From Roseateles sp. YR242 (GTDB taxonomy: Bacteria; Pseudomonadota; Gammaproteobacteria; Burkholderiales; Burkholderiaceae_C), in the NCBI RefSeq assembly GCF_900109745.1, contig NZ_FOAV01000005.1, positions 248,001 through 312,000 of the forward strand: 64,000 nucleotides of DNA. The letters are read 5' to 3'. Of the stretch, positions 63,893-64,000 are shown in pieces. The position numbers and the translations under genes are program-made. Within the stretch, counting starts at the first letter, position 1; every line of letters begins with the position of its first letter. Below the pieces are notes generated by a model that searched no databases, was not told the origin of the DNA, and saw only the letters and a program-made list of their open reading frames with translations.

Positions 63893-64000
63893 TCAGGCCC
63901 GGGACGCCACCGCGACCGGCTTGGTCTGCGGCTGCGGCAGGGCCGCCGCGTCACCGGCCGGGCGCGCCCAGCGCTGGATCGCCCGCAGCAGCAGCCCAGC
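63893..64000 (-). CDS. C-terminal end of probable ProW permease (partial)
   Basis: Only the last 35 codons are in the window. They read AGLLLRAIQRWARP, then an Ala/Pro/Gln-rich tail and stop. A hydrophobic helix end followed by an Arg/Trp-rich cytoplasmic turn is what a ProW-type permease end looks like, and the position immediately upstream of proX fits a proV-proW-proX order. Identity is inferred from position more than from sequence. Confidence 0.4.
   Translation of the reverse strand, partial: AGLLLRAIQRWARPAGDAAALPQPQTKPVAVASRA

Overview
The window is a GC-rich bacterial chromosome segment, most likely from a betaproteobacterium of the order Burkholderiales (Roseateles/Mitsuaria-like; inferred). 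The basis is an XrtA/PEP-CTERM regulatory block (PrsT, PrsR, PrsK and an EpsB-type sugar transferase), the gene order holC-pepA divergent from lptF-lptG, a FimV protein, several TRAP/ABC uptake systems and the overall codon style. No rRNA, CRISPR array, complete insertion sequence or prophage is visible.

Layout. 1-6.1 kb (minus strand): end of an exopolysaccharide/PEP-CTERM locus. 6.5-7.7 kb: branched-chain amino-acid-type binding protein with a clear terminator and twin palindromes upstream. 8-15.1 kb: core genes holC-pepA (minus) and lptF-lptG-cbiX-cysB-like (plus, chained by 4-bp start/stop overlaps), then a PLP aminotransferase. 15.2-17.4 kb: FimV. 17.4-19.6 kb: a 159-bp MITE-like palindromic element followed by a possible secreted effector whose N-terminus resembles DUF4157/eCIS-associated proteins. 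19.7-26.3 kb: Crp-type regulator, phosphotransferase, GST, small hypotheticals (one behind an almost perfect LexA box) and a chemotaxis receptor. 26.4-37.5 kb: accessory block with three homologous proteins of unknown family, two of them tandem duplicates sharing a conserved leader hairpin over the ribosome binding site, interrupted by a second sigma-54-type two-component pair and a DUF4166/TIGR01777 gene pair. 37.5-42.2 kb: hybrid histidine kinase, SRAP protein, an unknown protein and tRNA-Arg(TCT).

42.2-64 kb: OPT transporter, acyltransferase, uronate dehydrogenase with a DctPQM TRAP transporter (hexuronate uptake and oxidation), an iron-type FecI-FecR-TonB receptor unit joined to a di-haem peroxidase of the MauG/CcpA type, a pair of unknown envelope proteins, a 5-oxoprolinase operon (pxpA, fused pxpB-pxpC) with a biotin carboxylase, and ProX with the end of a probable ProW, separated by about 300 bp of tandem repeats.

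The strongest leads for something undescribed are the three-member protein family at 27-37.5 kb with its leader hairpin, the orphan effector-like gene at 17.8-19.6 kb, and the SOS-box-controlled small gene at 24.1-24.5 kb. A short palindromic repeat family (17.6, 57.95, 62.4 kb, half copy at 21.57 kb) supplies stop codons to neighbouring genes. All functions are read from sequence motifs and memory of families; no searches were run.
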